From Nakataea oryzae (Eukaryota; Ascomycota; Sordariomycetes; Magnaporthales; Magnaporthaceae): a DNA stretch of 64,000 bases. Under the pieces are notes generated by a model that was given only the letters and a program-made list of their open reading frames with translations, was not told where the DNA came from and ran no database searches. Both the position numbers and the translations under genes were made by a program. Where the stretch lies: NCBI GenBank assembly GCA_003049435.1, contig PYSQ01000009.1, positions 1 to 64,000 on the forward strand, given 5' to 3'. How positions within the stretch are numbered: position 1 is the first letter of the stretch; the number at the start of each line of letters is the position of its first letter. Below, piece after piece: positions 18,312-29,753 of this stretch.

Positions 18312-20459
18312 TCACCGCATCCACGCCGGCCACGGAATCACGAGGTCGCTGGGGTGCGTCGTGTTGTTGAAGAAGCACAGCCCGTTGATCCAGCGCCGCG
18401 GCATCACGCGGCCGGTGCGCGGGTCGTAGCGCACCTCGACCGACGCGATCCACGTGTTCTTGCGCGACAGCTTGGCGCCCCGGTCCGTCAGCTCGTGGTC
18501 GGTGCCGACGGCCGTCAGCGCAAACGACACGCGCGCATCCCCTTGCCCGATGTCGTCGTCGCCGCGCACAAAGACGCCCAGCCACGGCGTCCACCGGCCC
18601 CGCACGTGCAGGCGCGCCATGGACACGGCCCGGCCCTCGGCCAGCGCCCGGCACACGCGCTTGGCCATGAGCAGCTGCAGGTGCCGGAACCCCCAGTGCT
18701 GCCCGCGGTAGCCCCCGCCGTAGGCCCCGCCCCCGCCGTCGCCCAGCCCGCCCACGTCGCCGTCGTCGCCGTCGGCGTAGTCGCGCAGCTTGCTCGCCAG
18801 CGNNNNNNNNNNNNNNNNNNNNNNNNNNNNNNNNNNNNNNNNNNNNNNNNNNNNNNNNNNNNNNNNNNNNNNNNNNNNNNNNNNNNNNNNNNNNNNNNNN
18901 NNNNNNNNNNNNNNNNNNNCGCCGCTCGTGAGCCGCGTCGCGTCCAGGTGCGCCGCCAGCGCCCGCAGCACGCCCTTCTCACCCCCCGTGAGCGGGCCCT
19001 GGATCCGCCCCGGCTCGTGCGAGCGCCAGTACGCCTCCCGCACCGCCCCGGCCAGCGCCGGCCGCACCCGCCGGTCGATGCGCGACAGCACCGCCCGCAC
19101 CGCCAGCCCGCCCGCCGTCAGCGTCGCGCGCGGCAGCCGGCAGTGCTTGATGAAGATGAGCTCGCTGGCCGCCACGGGCGGGTGCACCTCGAGCTTGGCC
19201 GCGCGCAAGCACGCAAACACGTCCCCGGCCGCCAGCGACTCGTCGGGCGCCGCCCCGTCGTGCCGCAGGATCTCGCCGTTCATGAGCGCGAGCGTCAGGA
19301 TGGCCACGCTCAGGCTCGCCGTCGGGCCCAGCTCCCGCGCGCTCAGCCGCTTGTTCCAGCGGCAGCAGTTGGCCGCGATCGCCAGCAGGTCCGCCGGCTC
19401 CGTGATGCCGCGCGCGCTGATGTCCTCCAGGATGGCCGGCGACATGGCCCGCACCTGGGAGCTCGGCCCGGCCCCCTCGAACTTGCTCCGGTACAGGAAC
19501 GTGTAGCGTCGCGCGTACCGCAGTATCTCGCCGCAGCGGGCCCGCCTGGCCTCCTCGCCGCATCCCCGGCTGGCCGCGAGGCACAGCACCGTCACCTCGG
19601 TGCGGAAGTTCATGGGCCAGACCTCGATCTCCCCGGCCGTCCGCCCAAAGAGGTCTTCGCCGGCCTCGTTGTTGAACCTGCCGTCCGTCCGGTCCACGCT
19701 GCTCGGCAGCAGGAGCACCATGTGCCTGGACGCCAGGAACTCCTCCTGGAATATCCATGCCCGCTTCCAGAAGCTGTCGGACAGGATCTCCTCAACCAGG
19801 TCCAGGGCCTCGTCCACCTCGTCCGCCGGCACCAGCAGCCGCGGCTCGCCTTCGTCGAGGCAGGAGAGCTTGCTGTCCAGCAGCCGCCGCAGGACCCACA
19901 GCTTGCGCTCACTGTCGATGCGCAAGAACAGCAGGCCCAGCGTGCGGCCGAGCGGGCGCTTCTTGCCGCCGCCGACGTCGACGATGCGGCCGCTGTACTG
20001 GTACACCAGGTCCATGGAGTGGACGGCCACCTCCTTCTCGTCGCCGTCCTCCTGGTTGATGCACAGCTTGTCGAGCCAAAAGGGCGTGTGCAGGTATGTC
20101 GGGTTGCAGAACTTGTAGTTGAGGATGCGGTCCAGCACGGCGTCGGGCGCCATGACGACCCCCGGTGTGTCCGCCGGCTCGAACCGGTAGCGCCCGGTCA
20201 CGGCGTCGTGGCCGGGGAGCGACCACGGGCACGACACGGCGATGTACTCGCTCGAGGCGTGGTGCCGCAGCTCGACGGGCCCCGTCCCCCGGCTCGGGTT
20301 TTCCCCGGAATTCATGTCCACCTGCACGCACAGGCGCATCGACGTCTTGTGGAGGACGAAGGTGGCGCGCTTCTGCATCTCGACCACCCTTGCGCTCAGG
20401 GGCGGCTCCGTTGGCGCCCCGCGGATCTCGGACAGGGTGCATTTCGTGTCGTCCTTCAT
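18312..20459 (-). CDS. HET-domain (heterokaryon incompatibility) protein, interrupted by an assembly gap
   Basis: One continuous frame of 715 codons, including 39 unknown codons where 117 N bases stand (18803-18919). The N-terminal 270 residues form a HET domain: AVSCPWSL, FWLDKLCINQED, SMDLVYQYSG and, further on, KRAWIFQEEFLASR are its conserved blocks. HET domains act in nonself recognition and trigger incompatibility cell death when hyphae of unlike genotype fuse. The C-terminal 440 residues have no recognised domain. The start at 20459 is favoured over an in-frame Met at 20696 because a TATATATA sequence lies about 50 bases upstream and the HET blocks begin soon after. The gap keeps frame, but its true length is not known from the sequence. 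Confidence 0.85.
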   Translation of the reverse strand: MKDDTKCTLSEIRGAPTEPPLSARVVEMQKRATFVLHKTSMRLCVQVDMNSGENPSRGTGPVELRHHASSEYIAVSCPWSLPGHDAVTGRYRFEPADTPGVVMAPDAVLDRILNYKFCNPTYLHTPFWLDKLCINQEDGDEKEVAVHSMDLVYQYSGRIVDVGGGKKRPLGRTLGLLFLRIDSERKLWVLRRLLDSKLSCLDEGEPRLLVPADEVDEALDLVEEILSDSFWKRAWIFQEEFLASRHMVLLLPSSVDRTDGRFNNEAGEDLFGRTAGEIEVWPMNFRTEVTVLCLAASRGCGEEARRARCGEILRYARRYTFLYRSKFEGAGPSSQVRAMSPAILEDISARGITEPADLLAIAANCCRWNKRLSARELGPTASLSVAILTLALMNGEILRHDGAAPDESLAAGDVFACLRAAKLEVHPPVAASELIFIKHCRLPRATLTAGGLAVRAVLSRIDRRVRPALAGAVREAYWRSHEPGRIQGPLTGGEKGVLRALAAHLDATRLTSGXXXXXXXXXXXXXXXXXXXXXXXXXXXXXXXXXXXXXXXXLASKLRDYADGDDGDVGGLGDGGGGAYGGGYRGQHWGFRHLQLLMAKRVCRALAEGRAVSMARLHVRGRWTPWLGVFVRGDDDIGQGDARVSFALTAVGTDHELTDRGAKLSRKNTWIASVEVRYDPRTGRVMPRRWINGLCFFNNTTHPSDLVIPWPAWMR
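18803..18919. other. Assembly gap (117 N)
   Basis: A run of 117 undetermined bases inside the C-terminal half of the HET-domain gene, flanked by very GC-rich sequence. It is divisible by three, so the frame continues across it. Confidence 0.99.
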
Positions 20460-21659
20460 TTTTGGCAAAAACGTGAGTGTGTGATAACGGTCGGCCAACG
20501 TCAATTGATATATATAGGTGTATTGTCTACTTTGGGCATGTCTCCTAATGTCCAAGAGACGATGTGTGTGTGCGCATGGCAGCAGCCTTTTGCCCCGGCG
20601 GTCGAGCTCGCTGGTGAACGACCGACACCGCGGGTCCCCGACATCGACTCTAAAATGGCGCGCGCCGGGGAAGGGAAAAGTGCGAGCTTGCGACAAGAGG
20701 CGGACAGAAAGCGCCTGCCCAGAGGCAACACAGCCCTCGCTTGTCCTCTAAATGGGCGCTAAACAGCCTCAGCTGAACCGAGTCCCCTGCCGCAAAGGAT
20801 TTGCCAAGCCACATCTTCCGAGGGTTGGTGCCAGTGATGATGCCAAAGGCTCGGCAGCTGGAAGAAGAAGAAGAAAAAAAAAGAACCGCCTTTTGCGCCT
20901 CGCCTGCGAGACGTTGGGGCTTGCAAACCCGAGAGAGAAAACTTCGGCCGGGGCGGGCCGAGCGCTCGACGGCAGCACGACGGTACATCTCGCGGCTGCT
21001 TCTGCTGTTTCGTCCCGGGAGCAGGAAGGTGCTGACTAGCATTTGTGGTGGGTGGTGGGTGGTGGAGATGCAAGGTCGTCTTTTTTGCAACCCTCCCCTC
21101 CCCGCGCTGCATAACCAGGTCGGTAGACTTTGCAGGAAGCAGGGCTACCAAAACGGGCATGTATAAGCTCGCCCGACTATACCTGTAGCCCGGGTCCTAC
21201 CCCGACAATGGGGGAAGCCCAAAAAAGATGAGGAAAAAAAACGGACACCCCCTTGCTACCCCCTGCACGGTTCCAATCGGATCGGGTTCGCCTGGCCAAT
21301 GTGCGAGCACCAGCCGATGGCGTATCCCCAGCCCTAGACCTAGGCTTAGGCCACGGGACCAGCCGACAACGTGCCAGCAGCGAGCCTGATCCTGGCAGAT
21401 AAATCAATAGTGTGTTCTGCGCCCCAACCCCGCTTTACCCCAGCCATGCCGCTCTGGATCGCGCCAACCTCGGCTGAGAGAGCGGACAGAGGCAGGATGG
21501 AATAACGCCCAGTGAATTCGTGGAGGCGCGTTGGAATAAACTCAGATGGCGGTCGGTGGATGCATCATTTCATTATTTGTAGCCACCTGCTAAACTGGTA
21601 ATCAATTACATTTCCCCGCCCGTCATGGCAGAAATCGCCTCGCGCCGCAGAGCACAAGC
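20460..21659. other. Intergenic region upstream of the HET gene
   Basis: 1.2 kb between the HET-domain start and the stop of the amino-acid permease gene. It contains the HET TATA-like sequence near its left end and a CTAGACCTAGGC motif at 21334-21345. No coding sequence is supported. Confidence 0.5.
20509..20516 (-). promoter_or_regulatory. TATA-like box of the HET-domain gene
   Basis: The eight-base TATATATA lies 50 bases upstream of the start codon at 20459 on the minus strand. If used, it makes the longer upstream in-frame start at 20696 impossible. Confidence 0.5.
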
Positions 21660-23691
21660 TCAGGCGATCCAGAACCAGATCTTCTGCCAGACGTTCTTGG
21701 GCACCGGCTCCACGTCGCTGGCGGCCAGCTCCTCCATCTCGCGGACGCCCGTGATGACGTCAATGTCCTCGATCTTGCGCAGGAAAGGCGTGCGCTTGAA
21801 GGCCTTGTGACCGAGGTAGAGGACCAGGAAGATGGGGATGGTGATGTAGGCGGCCAGGAAGCTCGACACGCTCCAGTTGCCCGGAAAGAAGACCTGGAAA
21901 CCGTTCGTCAGGGTCAGGACCACGAGCAACCCGAGCACAAAGTAGGAGCCGTAGGGGTTCAGCGGCCCCTTGAAGGGGAGCGTGTGCATCAGGCCGCGGA
22001 ACTCCATGGCGGACCGGAAGCGGAGGTAGCAGATCAGAACGACGATCCAGGCAATGTAGCCCGAGATGGTGCTGTGGAGACGGCGAGCAAGAGATTAGCA
22101 TTTTGTTTTTCAATATGCATCAATCACAGGCATCCTGCATAAAATCTCTCGTAACTCACCTCAGATTCATGAGCCACGTAAAAACCGTGGCGCTGTTCTC
22201 GCTGACGTTCAGGTAGGCGAGCAGGCCGACGCACCAGGTGGCAATGACGGCGGCGTAGGGCACGCCGCGCTTGGTGGAGCGGGTAAAGATGCGGGGCGCC
22301 TGGCCGTTGAGGGCGAGCGAGTAGAGCACGCGCGAGCCCGAGTAGAGGAAGGCGTTGCCGGCGGACCAGGCGCTCGTCAGGATGGCGGCGTTGATGACGT
22401 GGTTGAGCCCCACGATGCCGGCGCGCTGGATGCCAATGACCCAGGGGGACGCGTTGGCGTCCGAGAGCGGGTTGAGCAGCCGGTTGTCGTTACTGGGCGT
22501 GATGACGCCCACCATGAGAGAGCCGAGGCCGTAGAAGATGGCGAGACGCCACACGAACCGGCGGGCCGCCTTGGGGATGTTGCGGCGCGGCGCAACCGTC
22601 TCGCCTGACGCGAGCGCAATCAGCTCGGGCGACATGATGAAGGCGAATCCGGCCTGCGCAAAGGCGGTCCAGTAGGCCAGGAAGTTGCCCGTGCTGCCCT
22701 CGACCAGGTACGGTTTTATGGCGCCCGGTGTGTACCAGTACAGAAACCCTATGCGCTCGCCGTTGGGTGCGCCGCCGAGGATGATGACAATCGAGACCAG
22801 GATCAGGCCCATGATGGTGATAAATTTGATGCTGGCGAACCAGAACTCGGCCTCGCCAAAGACGCCAACGGCAAAGATGTTGAGGCCGAGCGTCACCAGC
22901 AAGATGATGGTAATCCAGACCCAAGACGGCACGGGCGTCTTCCAATAGTCCAGCAGAATGGAGCCGGCAACGGCCTCGGCGCCCACAAGCATGGCATATG
23001 CATCTGAACAGAGGCATCAGCGTCAGGTTTTCGGTAGCTGTGAGAATCTCTGCAAAGCGGCGCGACTTACACCAGTAGTTGTAGCCCGAGGCAAAAGCCA
23101 GCGAAGGATCCACAAAGCGCTCGACAAAGTATCTGCGGTGCGCGTGGTTAGCGAGCCAGTCACGTTTTGGCACCCAGGCGGGGAGCCCGGGGAGGAAGGT
23201 CGCGCTTACGGGATGGAGATTCCCTTCATGGGGAGGTACGTGGCAATCTCGGCCAGATCGTTCATGATGAAGTAGACCAGAAACATCATGGAGCTGTAGG
23301 CCAGGAACAGCGGTAGCGGGCCGACGAGACTCAGGATGCGGCCCGACCCGACGAAGAGTCCTGTTCCGATACTGTTGGGCGATAGCTGCGGGTTAGCACC
23401 ACATATGCGCCAAACCACGCCAAGAAAAGGCGCCCTCGAGGCATCCCTTCGCGGATCACATCATGGCCCAGAATCCCAGCAGCAAAGAACAAAGACTCAC
23501 GCTCCGCCCAGGGCCAGGAACTGGATGTGCCTGCTCTCGAGCCCGCGATCCAGCTGGTTGTGCTTGGCGAGCAGGTCCTCGGTGCCGTCGGCGTTGAGGC
23601 GGACCTGGGCGATGTCGACGTCATGGACGTGGCCCGTCGCGGGCTTGGCCTCGGTGTCGGCGCCCTCGCGCCCCGGAGAGGCGTAGTCCAT
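21660..23691 (-). CDS. Amino-acid permease (APC superfamily, fungal YAT type)
   Basis: Five exons on the minus strand (23501-23691, 23210-23371, 23071-23132, 22160-23003, 21660-22071) give 556 residues exactly in frame. After a hydrophilic N-terminus, the first membrane segment carries the family signature GGAIGTGLFVGSG, rebuilt across intron 1. Later come the MSPELIALASGET region with PRRNIPKAARR, and about twelve hydrophobic segments in all. The C-terminus is soluble and starts after HKAFKRTPF. Such proteins import amino acids across the plasma membrane by proton symport; the preferred amino acid cannot be read from sequence. Exons 2 and 3 are short, which is common in this gene family. The AAP and FMO genes lie head to tail on the same strand with 1.3 kb between. 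Confidence 0.93.
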
Positions 23692-24959
23692 CGGAGCTGT
23701 AGGAGGGGCTTTTTTGGTGTGGTGTGTGGTGTGGCCCGGGAGTGCTTCCTCGTCGATTGTCCGTGCCGCGGAAAGGCGCGTGTCGTCGGGGGAGCGGCGG
23801 TCTAAGCCTCGTAACCCGGCGGTGGAAGCAACCGCGGTTTACGTTCGTGGCTGGAAGGGAGCCGGCTCATACGCACACGTGGACGACTCGGCGCTTTGGG
23901 AAGCCAAAACAAAAGATCAAAGAGATGAAAGGAGAAAGCAAGAAGAAAAGACTGGACGAGTCTGTTCAACTAGAAGAAAAAGATCGGACGCGACGATCGT
24001 CTGCGCCCGTTTCGACGGGCCCCATCGCAATGTAACCGTACATAGTGGCGACCGAGTCGGCGGCTTGGCTGGCGCGACAACGATATGTCAGGTCTGTTTT
24101 TCTTCTTCTTTGTCTTTTGTTTCTGTCAGGGTTGGAGACTCCGAAGACGGCACAGCGCCCCAACGATAAAAGCCCAGCCTTTCCCCTTCGAGACTTCGGT
24201 CGGCAGTGGGGGCGCGGGGAATAGGGCCGGCTCTTGGTGGGGAGGCAGCACCACGCTAAGCTCTCGCAGGCAGGTGCCAGCGCTCCCGTCAATCACCCCT
24301 GCCTGCCCTGCCTGCCCCGCCTGCCCACTGCCGCGCTGCGAGCGAGAGCCAGCTGCCTGTGCTGCTCCAAGCTAACCAACCGAACCGACTGTTCTCGGCG
24401 CCACGGCGGACGGCAAAGGCTTGGGGCTAGGGCTGCAGATGCTTGTCTCGCCCGGGCCGGCCGGCCAGCCAGCTCCCTCACTTTCAGCTAGCCGGCGGCG
24501 CCCAGGCTTTTTGGGCAGACTCCCACTTATCACAGGGGCCCAGCGTCCAGGCCACTCGTCCGCCATGACGAGTATGGGGTTGCGGAGCGCCCCCCCGCAT
24601 GTTATCTCCAGGCGCGTCTCGGGGTATCCTGGAACGCCTCCGGCTGGTTGCTCGGCTATCAAATCCCGCAGGCCATCAACCAGCGGCCAGAAAACCGGCT
24701 TTTTCTCAAGGAATCTCATTTCCCTTACTTTACAACTGACTCTGGCTTGCCACGGCCTGGGGCACTTGGTTGCACGTCGCGACTCATTCGTCATCGCCAG
24801 GGATTGACGCCGCACGCCGATTATTTGCCGAGACCGTCCCCACGGCGAGCGAACTCGAACCAAGCTTGGTTGCAGCCGCCTTAAAAGCACCCACGTGCCC
24901 GGGCAGTACACGTGCGCAATCCGCACACAGACGACGCCTGTGGCAGGCTGTGGCAGGTG
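23692..24959. other. Intergenic region between the permease and the monooxygenase
   Basis: 1.27 kb. A block of short CTGCC-type repeats lies around 24297-24330. A 184-codon open frame on the minus strand (24372-24926) has no recognised domain and was not called. Confidence 0.45.
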
Positions 24960-27121
24960 CTAACTCTCGGCCACCGTCGGGTGGGCTCCCTCCGCACCGA
25001 GCCTCGCGTCCGCCGCGCTCTGCTCATTGACTCGCAAAATGGCCTCGCGCGCGCCGTCCCAGGCCTTGCGCTTGCCCGTCTCGAACAGGCTGTAGATGTG
25101 GGGCGAGTTGACGCCCCAGGCCATGAGCAGGCAGAGCCTGGGCTCGCGGACGAAGAACAGCAGCCCGCGCCGCGTCCAGCCCAGCGACTCGTACACCCCG
25201 CACCCGGCCGCCCCGTCCACCCAGCGGAGCCAGCCGTACGCGTCCACGACGAGGCCCTCGGGCTGCGTGACCCGGTCGCTGCTGCGGCACCGCGCCAGGT
25301 AGCCGCGCACCTGCTCGTCCGCCTGCGCCTCCATGGTGCCGCGCGCCGGCAGCGCCGTCTTGCCCGCCCATACCTGCGCGACCGCCATGCCCGCCACCTC
25401 GCGCTGCACCGCCGCGTGGATCAGGACCAGGTGGTTGAGGCAGGCCAGCGAGCCGGCCCACCGCGGCGGGAAAACGTTGCGGTAGAGCCGTGGAACCTTT
25501 GGCGTCGCTGTCTCATCATCCTCCTGTTTCTTTGATGATGACGAAGATGACGACGGCGGCGTGTCGTCGTCGCCATGATACTCCAGCACGCCCGGTGCCA
25601 GCAGCCCTAGCGACGAGGTATACCCGGTGCAAGCAATAACGACGTCCACATCCCGCACCACCTCCCCGCCCTCAGTCTCTACATCGCGCGGCCCGACAAA
25701 CCTCGTGACCGCGCCCGTCGCCTTGATCCCCCCGCTCCTCAGCAGCGGCACCATGTCGTCGTTGACGACCAGGCTCGCGATGTTGGTCGCCAGGGTCGGC
25801 GAGACGCCCAGCAGCGCATCCTCCTCCTCGCCCTTGCCATTGCCATTGCCATTGCCGCCCCACGCCTTGCGCGCGACGCCTGAGAGCTGCAGGTGCATCA
25901 GGCGCCGGTGCAGCCAGGGCGCGTGCGCTTGGATCCAGAGGCTGATGCGGGACAGGCGCCACGTCAGGAAGCGGTCGTAGCGCTGCCCATCAACGTTGCG
26001 GGGGATCACGACGGCGCGCCGCCGGTGCGCGAGGTAGACGGTTTTGGCGTGCGGGGCCAGTTCCTGCCGTTGTGGGTAGGTTTTAGCGCGCAAGAGATGG
26101 AAGAAGACCGCATGCATCATAGCTTTGTCATGTGCGCCATCTTGATGTCTGTGCGAGGAGGCGAAAAGCAAGAGGCAAAGTTGCAAAAGAAAAAGAAAAA
26201 AACACTTACCACTGCACAGTCGCACGCAGTGTTTCCTTGCCCGATAACCAGGACGTTCAGTCCCTTCAAGTCCTCCGCCCTGGTAGCCCGTCTTGCAGTC
26301 AGCAAAGGCAGATCCAACAACAGACCATGAAGTATGACGGTACTTGCCGTTTGAACGCCTGGGAGTGGATGACATTGCCCTCAAACAGCTCTCGCCCCTC
26401 AAACTTTGGCATTGGCTTGGGGATCGTCTCGGTTCCGGCTGCTATCAGGACCTTGTCAAACGACCGAGCCTCACCCTCGCCCTCGATGTCTATCAGCCAG
26501 GCCTTGTCATCGTCGCTGCGCCGGATCGACGTCACGACCGTATTGAACCGGATGTGGTCGGCAAGGCCAAAGTGCTCCGCGTAGGACTGATAATACTTGA
26601 GCATGTGCTCCGCTGTGGGAAATCTGGGGAAGTCTTTTTTTCTCCCCACCGGAGGAGTCGGGTCAGCAATCCGGACCAATGTGTTTGCAAGGCATGAGGG
26701 AGCGCCCCGTAGAGAGGATGTTTACCATCTGGAAATGGAAAGTCCGTGAAGCACGCCTGCACAGCGGCATGAACAGTGTCAGCAGCGCACATTCCCCGAA
26801 CCCATAATTTGGGCTGTAGCGCTCGCTCAGAGGTGAAGCAGCCACCCACAATGAACTTGCTCATCTGGTACCGGGTCGCCGTCGTCACCGAGGTGCATTC
26901 GGGGTCGTCCGTGAGGGCCCAGAGCCCGCCCACGTTTGAGCGTCGCTCGAAGCCGGTGACGCTGAAGCCCTCCTGCTTGAGCGACTTGATGGCGGCCAGG
27001 CCGGCTGGGCCTTTGTCGACCCGACTCTCCGTGTCAGCTCTCGGCAAGGGCCTGCTCTGGGGACGATGGCTTGCCACTCACCAGCACCGATAACAGCGAC
27101 GCGCGCCGGGGTTTCTGCCAT
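24960..27121 (-). CDS. Flavin-containing (FMO-like) monooxygenase
   Basis: Six exons on the minus strand (27082-27121, 26850-27010, 26726-26756, 26348-26633, 26210-26279, 24960-26063) encode 563 residues. The FAD-binding GAGPAG motif at 12-17 is restored across intron 1. TTATRYQMSKF and DFPFPDDFP follow, then the FMO-type HSQAF segment, the NADPH-binding GQGNTACD motif, and the ACTGY block near the C-terminal third. These proteins oxygenate nitrogen, sulfur or carbon centres of small molecules using NADPH and O2. Intron 4 appears to be a GC-AG intron (CG followed by GCAAGT), the only choice that keeps frame into AEDLKG. A hexamer repeat around 25842-25860 encodes NGNGNG in a loop. Substrate unknown; the neighbouring GST hints at detoxification but this is only context. 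Confidence 0.9.
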
Positions 27122-27796
27122 TGCGAGGACTCCGCGGGACATGGACAGGCGAGGCTCAATGTTTGTATCTGCGCGGAGAAACAAGCACACTGATCACAAG
27201 GAGATGATCCCAAGCGACCATTCGTCTCGCCTGGCTCTCCGGGTTTTTGTTTTTTGTTTATTTTTGCTTTTTTTTCACCCCAACTGTCGTTGAACCAAGC
27301 GTGTCTCGCTAGACGAGGCAGGTCTACACCTGCAGAGGCAGTTATTTCAGTGCGTCATGGGTCCCGCTAGACCCTGGCTGCTGCAAGGGATATCGCCATC
27401 GTGCCTTCCAACAGCCATTTTAATTTCCCAGCTGCGGGGTCGACAGACGCACGCCTTTATCCGATTGACGTGCATTTTCAGCAGATTCGTCTTTAGGGGT
27501 TACGGCACCTTCTCTACATGTCAGCGGGACTGTTTGTGCGATCCTCTCAATCGAGCGCAGTCATGCCCGCACAGGGCTTCCTTTATTTCCGAGTGGTATC
27601 TACACTGTGTCTCCCGTTGTTACCTTATCCTTTTCATTCCTGTTTTCCCTGTTGGCAAATCATTCCGTATAGCTGGTCATTCGGTCCTTTTGACCGCAGC
27701 GTCGTGTCGTGTCATTATGTTCCCCCTCCCTGCAGTGGAACGCATGTTTCGGCTCGGCGCGCACATGTCTGTGTGATTGCGTCGGGCGGCTTTCTT
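27122..27796. other. Intergenic region between FMO and GST genes
   Basis: About 675 bases. T-rich at 27240-27280, on the upstream side of the FMO gene, and CT-rich toward 27700. No coding sequence is supported. Confidence 0.5.
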
Positions 27797-28598
27797 TTAA
27801 TCCTTGGCGATCCTGGCGGCGGCGGGCTTGAACTCGCCAAAGACGTTCTTGAACTCGGGGATGGCGCTGATGCGCTCCATGTACTTGGCGACGTTGGGGG
27901 CATCCTTGATCATGGCCTCGTCGAGCAGGAAGCCCGAGGCGAAGGCGAGGGTGGCGGCGACCATGACGTCGGCCATCGAGACCTTGCCGCCGACCAGGAA
28001 GGACTTGCCGCTCTTGAGGTCGGCCTCGAGGGCGAGCAGGGCGCGCTGGAAGCCGGCGACCGACTTGTCGTAGGTGGCCGGGTCGCGGGGGAACAACTTC
28101 ATGGCCCAGCTGAAGACAATGGGCAGGGCGTTCGAGGCCAGCTCGGTTTCGGCGAAGAGAGACCAGCGCCAGACCTGGGAGCGGTCGGCGACGGTGGCGC
28201 CAAGCAGCTGCTCGGCCATGGGACCAGATCCGGCGATGTGGGCGCAGATGGCGACGCCCTCGGACAGGCACACGCCGTCGGCCGTCTCCATGGTGGGCAC
28301 CTTGGCCAGGGGGAACTTGGCCAGGAACTCGGGCGTCTGGTTGGTGACGCCCATCGTGAACTCGGCATGGGCGAGCTCGAGCCCGTTGAAGGCAGCGAGG
28401 ACCTCGGCCTGCATGGAGGGGGGGCGTGGTTGGTTAGCTGCGCGGTCTTGCCTAGATACGGGTGCTGTCTCTGTTGGGCTCATGGAGGGGTTGCCGCGAC
28501 GCCATCAGGGCCGCGGAGAAGGCGGGGGCGTGGATTCGACTTACCCGCTTGACGCGGAGGTTTTCCGGGTAGGAGTAGATGGTAGCGAAAGGAGCCAT
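27797..28598 (-). CDS. Glutathione S-transferase, eEF1B-gamma type
   Basis: Exons 28545-28598 (18 codons, MAPFATIYSYPENLRVKR) and 27797-28408 give 221 residues. The N-terminal thioredoxin-like fold has the family pattern TPEFLAKFPLAKVPT followed by a cis-Pro region and an acidic LSEGVAIC helix; the all-helical C-terminal domain includes the VGGKVSMADVMVAATL N-capping region. This pattern is the GST-like domain of elongation factor 1B-gamma, but the conserved C-terminal eEF1B-gamma domain is absent and the protein stops at normal GST length. It is therefore a stand-alone GST, probably cytosolic, that conjugates glutathione to electrophiles. The protein ends in Lys-Asp and no targeting signal is evident. 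Confidence 0.9.
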
Positions 28599-29753
28599 TG
28601 TGTAGGAGAGGGTGGTTGTTAGTGGCGAGGTTGTTCTTTTTGTTGTTGTTCTTGGGCGGGCGATGGTTCTCTGGTGTTAAGCTGCGAGTCGGATGGATGT
28701 CAAACCGTGGGGGATGACTTCTTTAATAGTTTCGTCGGGGGCAGGAGCAACCGTGTCAGGGACATCCCACTCGGCAAGCACAGGCAGTGGATCACCATGG
28801 TGTCTCATCGACCCGATGCATGTCCACCCAAGCAGCGGCTCATCGCCAACGGTTCAAACGCGGCAGCTTTCCACTCGGCGCTCTCATTGGCGGAGGATCC
28901 GTCGGATCCGTCCCTCGGATCCATCCAACCCACCCGTTTGTCGCGCAAGCAGCTGAGTGGTCCAGGTCTATCGATAGGTAAGTGAGTGAGTGGCTGTCCC
29001 CGCGCGCGAACCCCTCCACTGGGACCCTGGGCTTCTGCCAACGTAACACGCCACCATATGCCTCGGGGAGTTTCAACCCCCGGTTGCCGCATCCCGACAC
29101 CCTCATATCTACCTAGACCTAGACCCAGATGGTGCTTACCAGGGGAGCCGCCCGTGCGCCGGACAAGCCGCCCGACCGCCAACCTCTGCGGCGACGAGGA
29201 CGAAGCTGTGACGTGGGAATGTGTGCCAACTGCTCTTGCAGCATCAAGCGCATCGCCGAGTCAGGGGCTCCCGCGAGGGCCAACGTGGAAGGCTCCCATG
29301 CGCTGTGCCAGGCGGCGCCGCGTCGACTGAATCGGATAGAAGCCGCTGGATTGATCAGCCTGGCATCAAAATGCAGCCAAGGAGTCGTGCTAGAAGGAAC
29401 TCGGATAACTGTGGGCCGCCTGGCGCCTGCTCGATGAAACCCTCGCTCCCGCCGTGGAGGGGGAGGGGAGCGGTGAGCTGCACGCCCGCTGCCTGTCCAT
29501 GCTGCCTGGCTGGGGTGCGCATATCGGCTTGGTAAGCAGATGTGTCTGCCGAGGGGNACGAACCTTCTCGAAGGGCGATGCTGCTCAAAAGGGGCAGTGG
29601 TGGTTGGCTGCTTATCAAGATTAATCGGCAGTCATCGTCGGCTGTGCCCCGACAGCCGACATCATCGCAATTTTCCCGCCGGGACCGCATTCCTCAGCGG
29701 GTGAGACGGAAAAGCCCCCGCCAGAGACACTTGTTTAGATAGGGGCTGGTCGC
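28599..29753. other. Intergenic region between GST and DUF1308-like genes
   Basis: 1.15 kb. It holds three GGATCC-containing direct repeats around 28894-28923, two tandem CTAGAC hexamers at 29113-29124 and one undetermined base at 29557. No gene is recognised. Confidence 0.5.
29557..29557. other. Single undetermined base
   Basis: One N in noncoding DNA downstream of the DUF1308-like gene. It has no annotation consequence. Confidence 0.99.

Noticed and set aside
24372..24926. 184-codon minus-strand open frame
   Set aside because: No domain, no leader or splice evidence, and it sits in sequence with short repeats at its ends.
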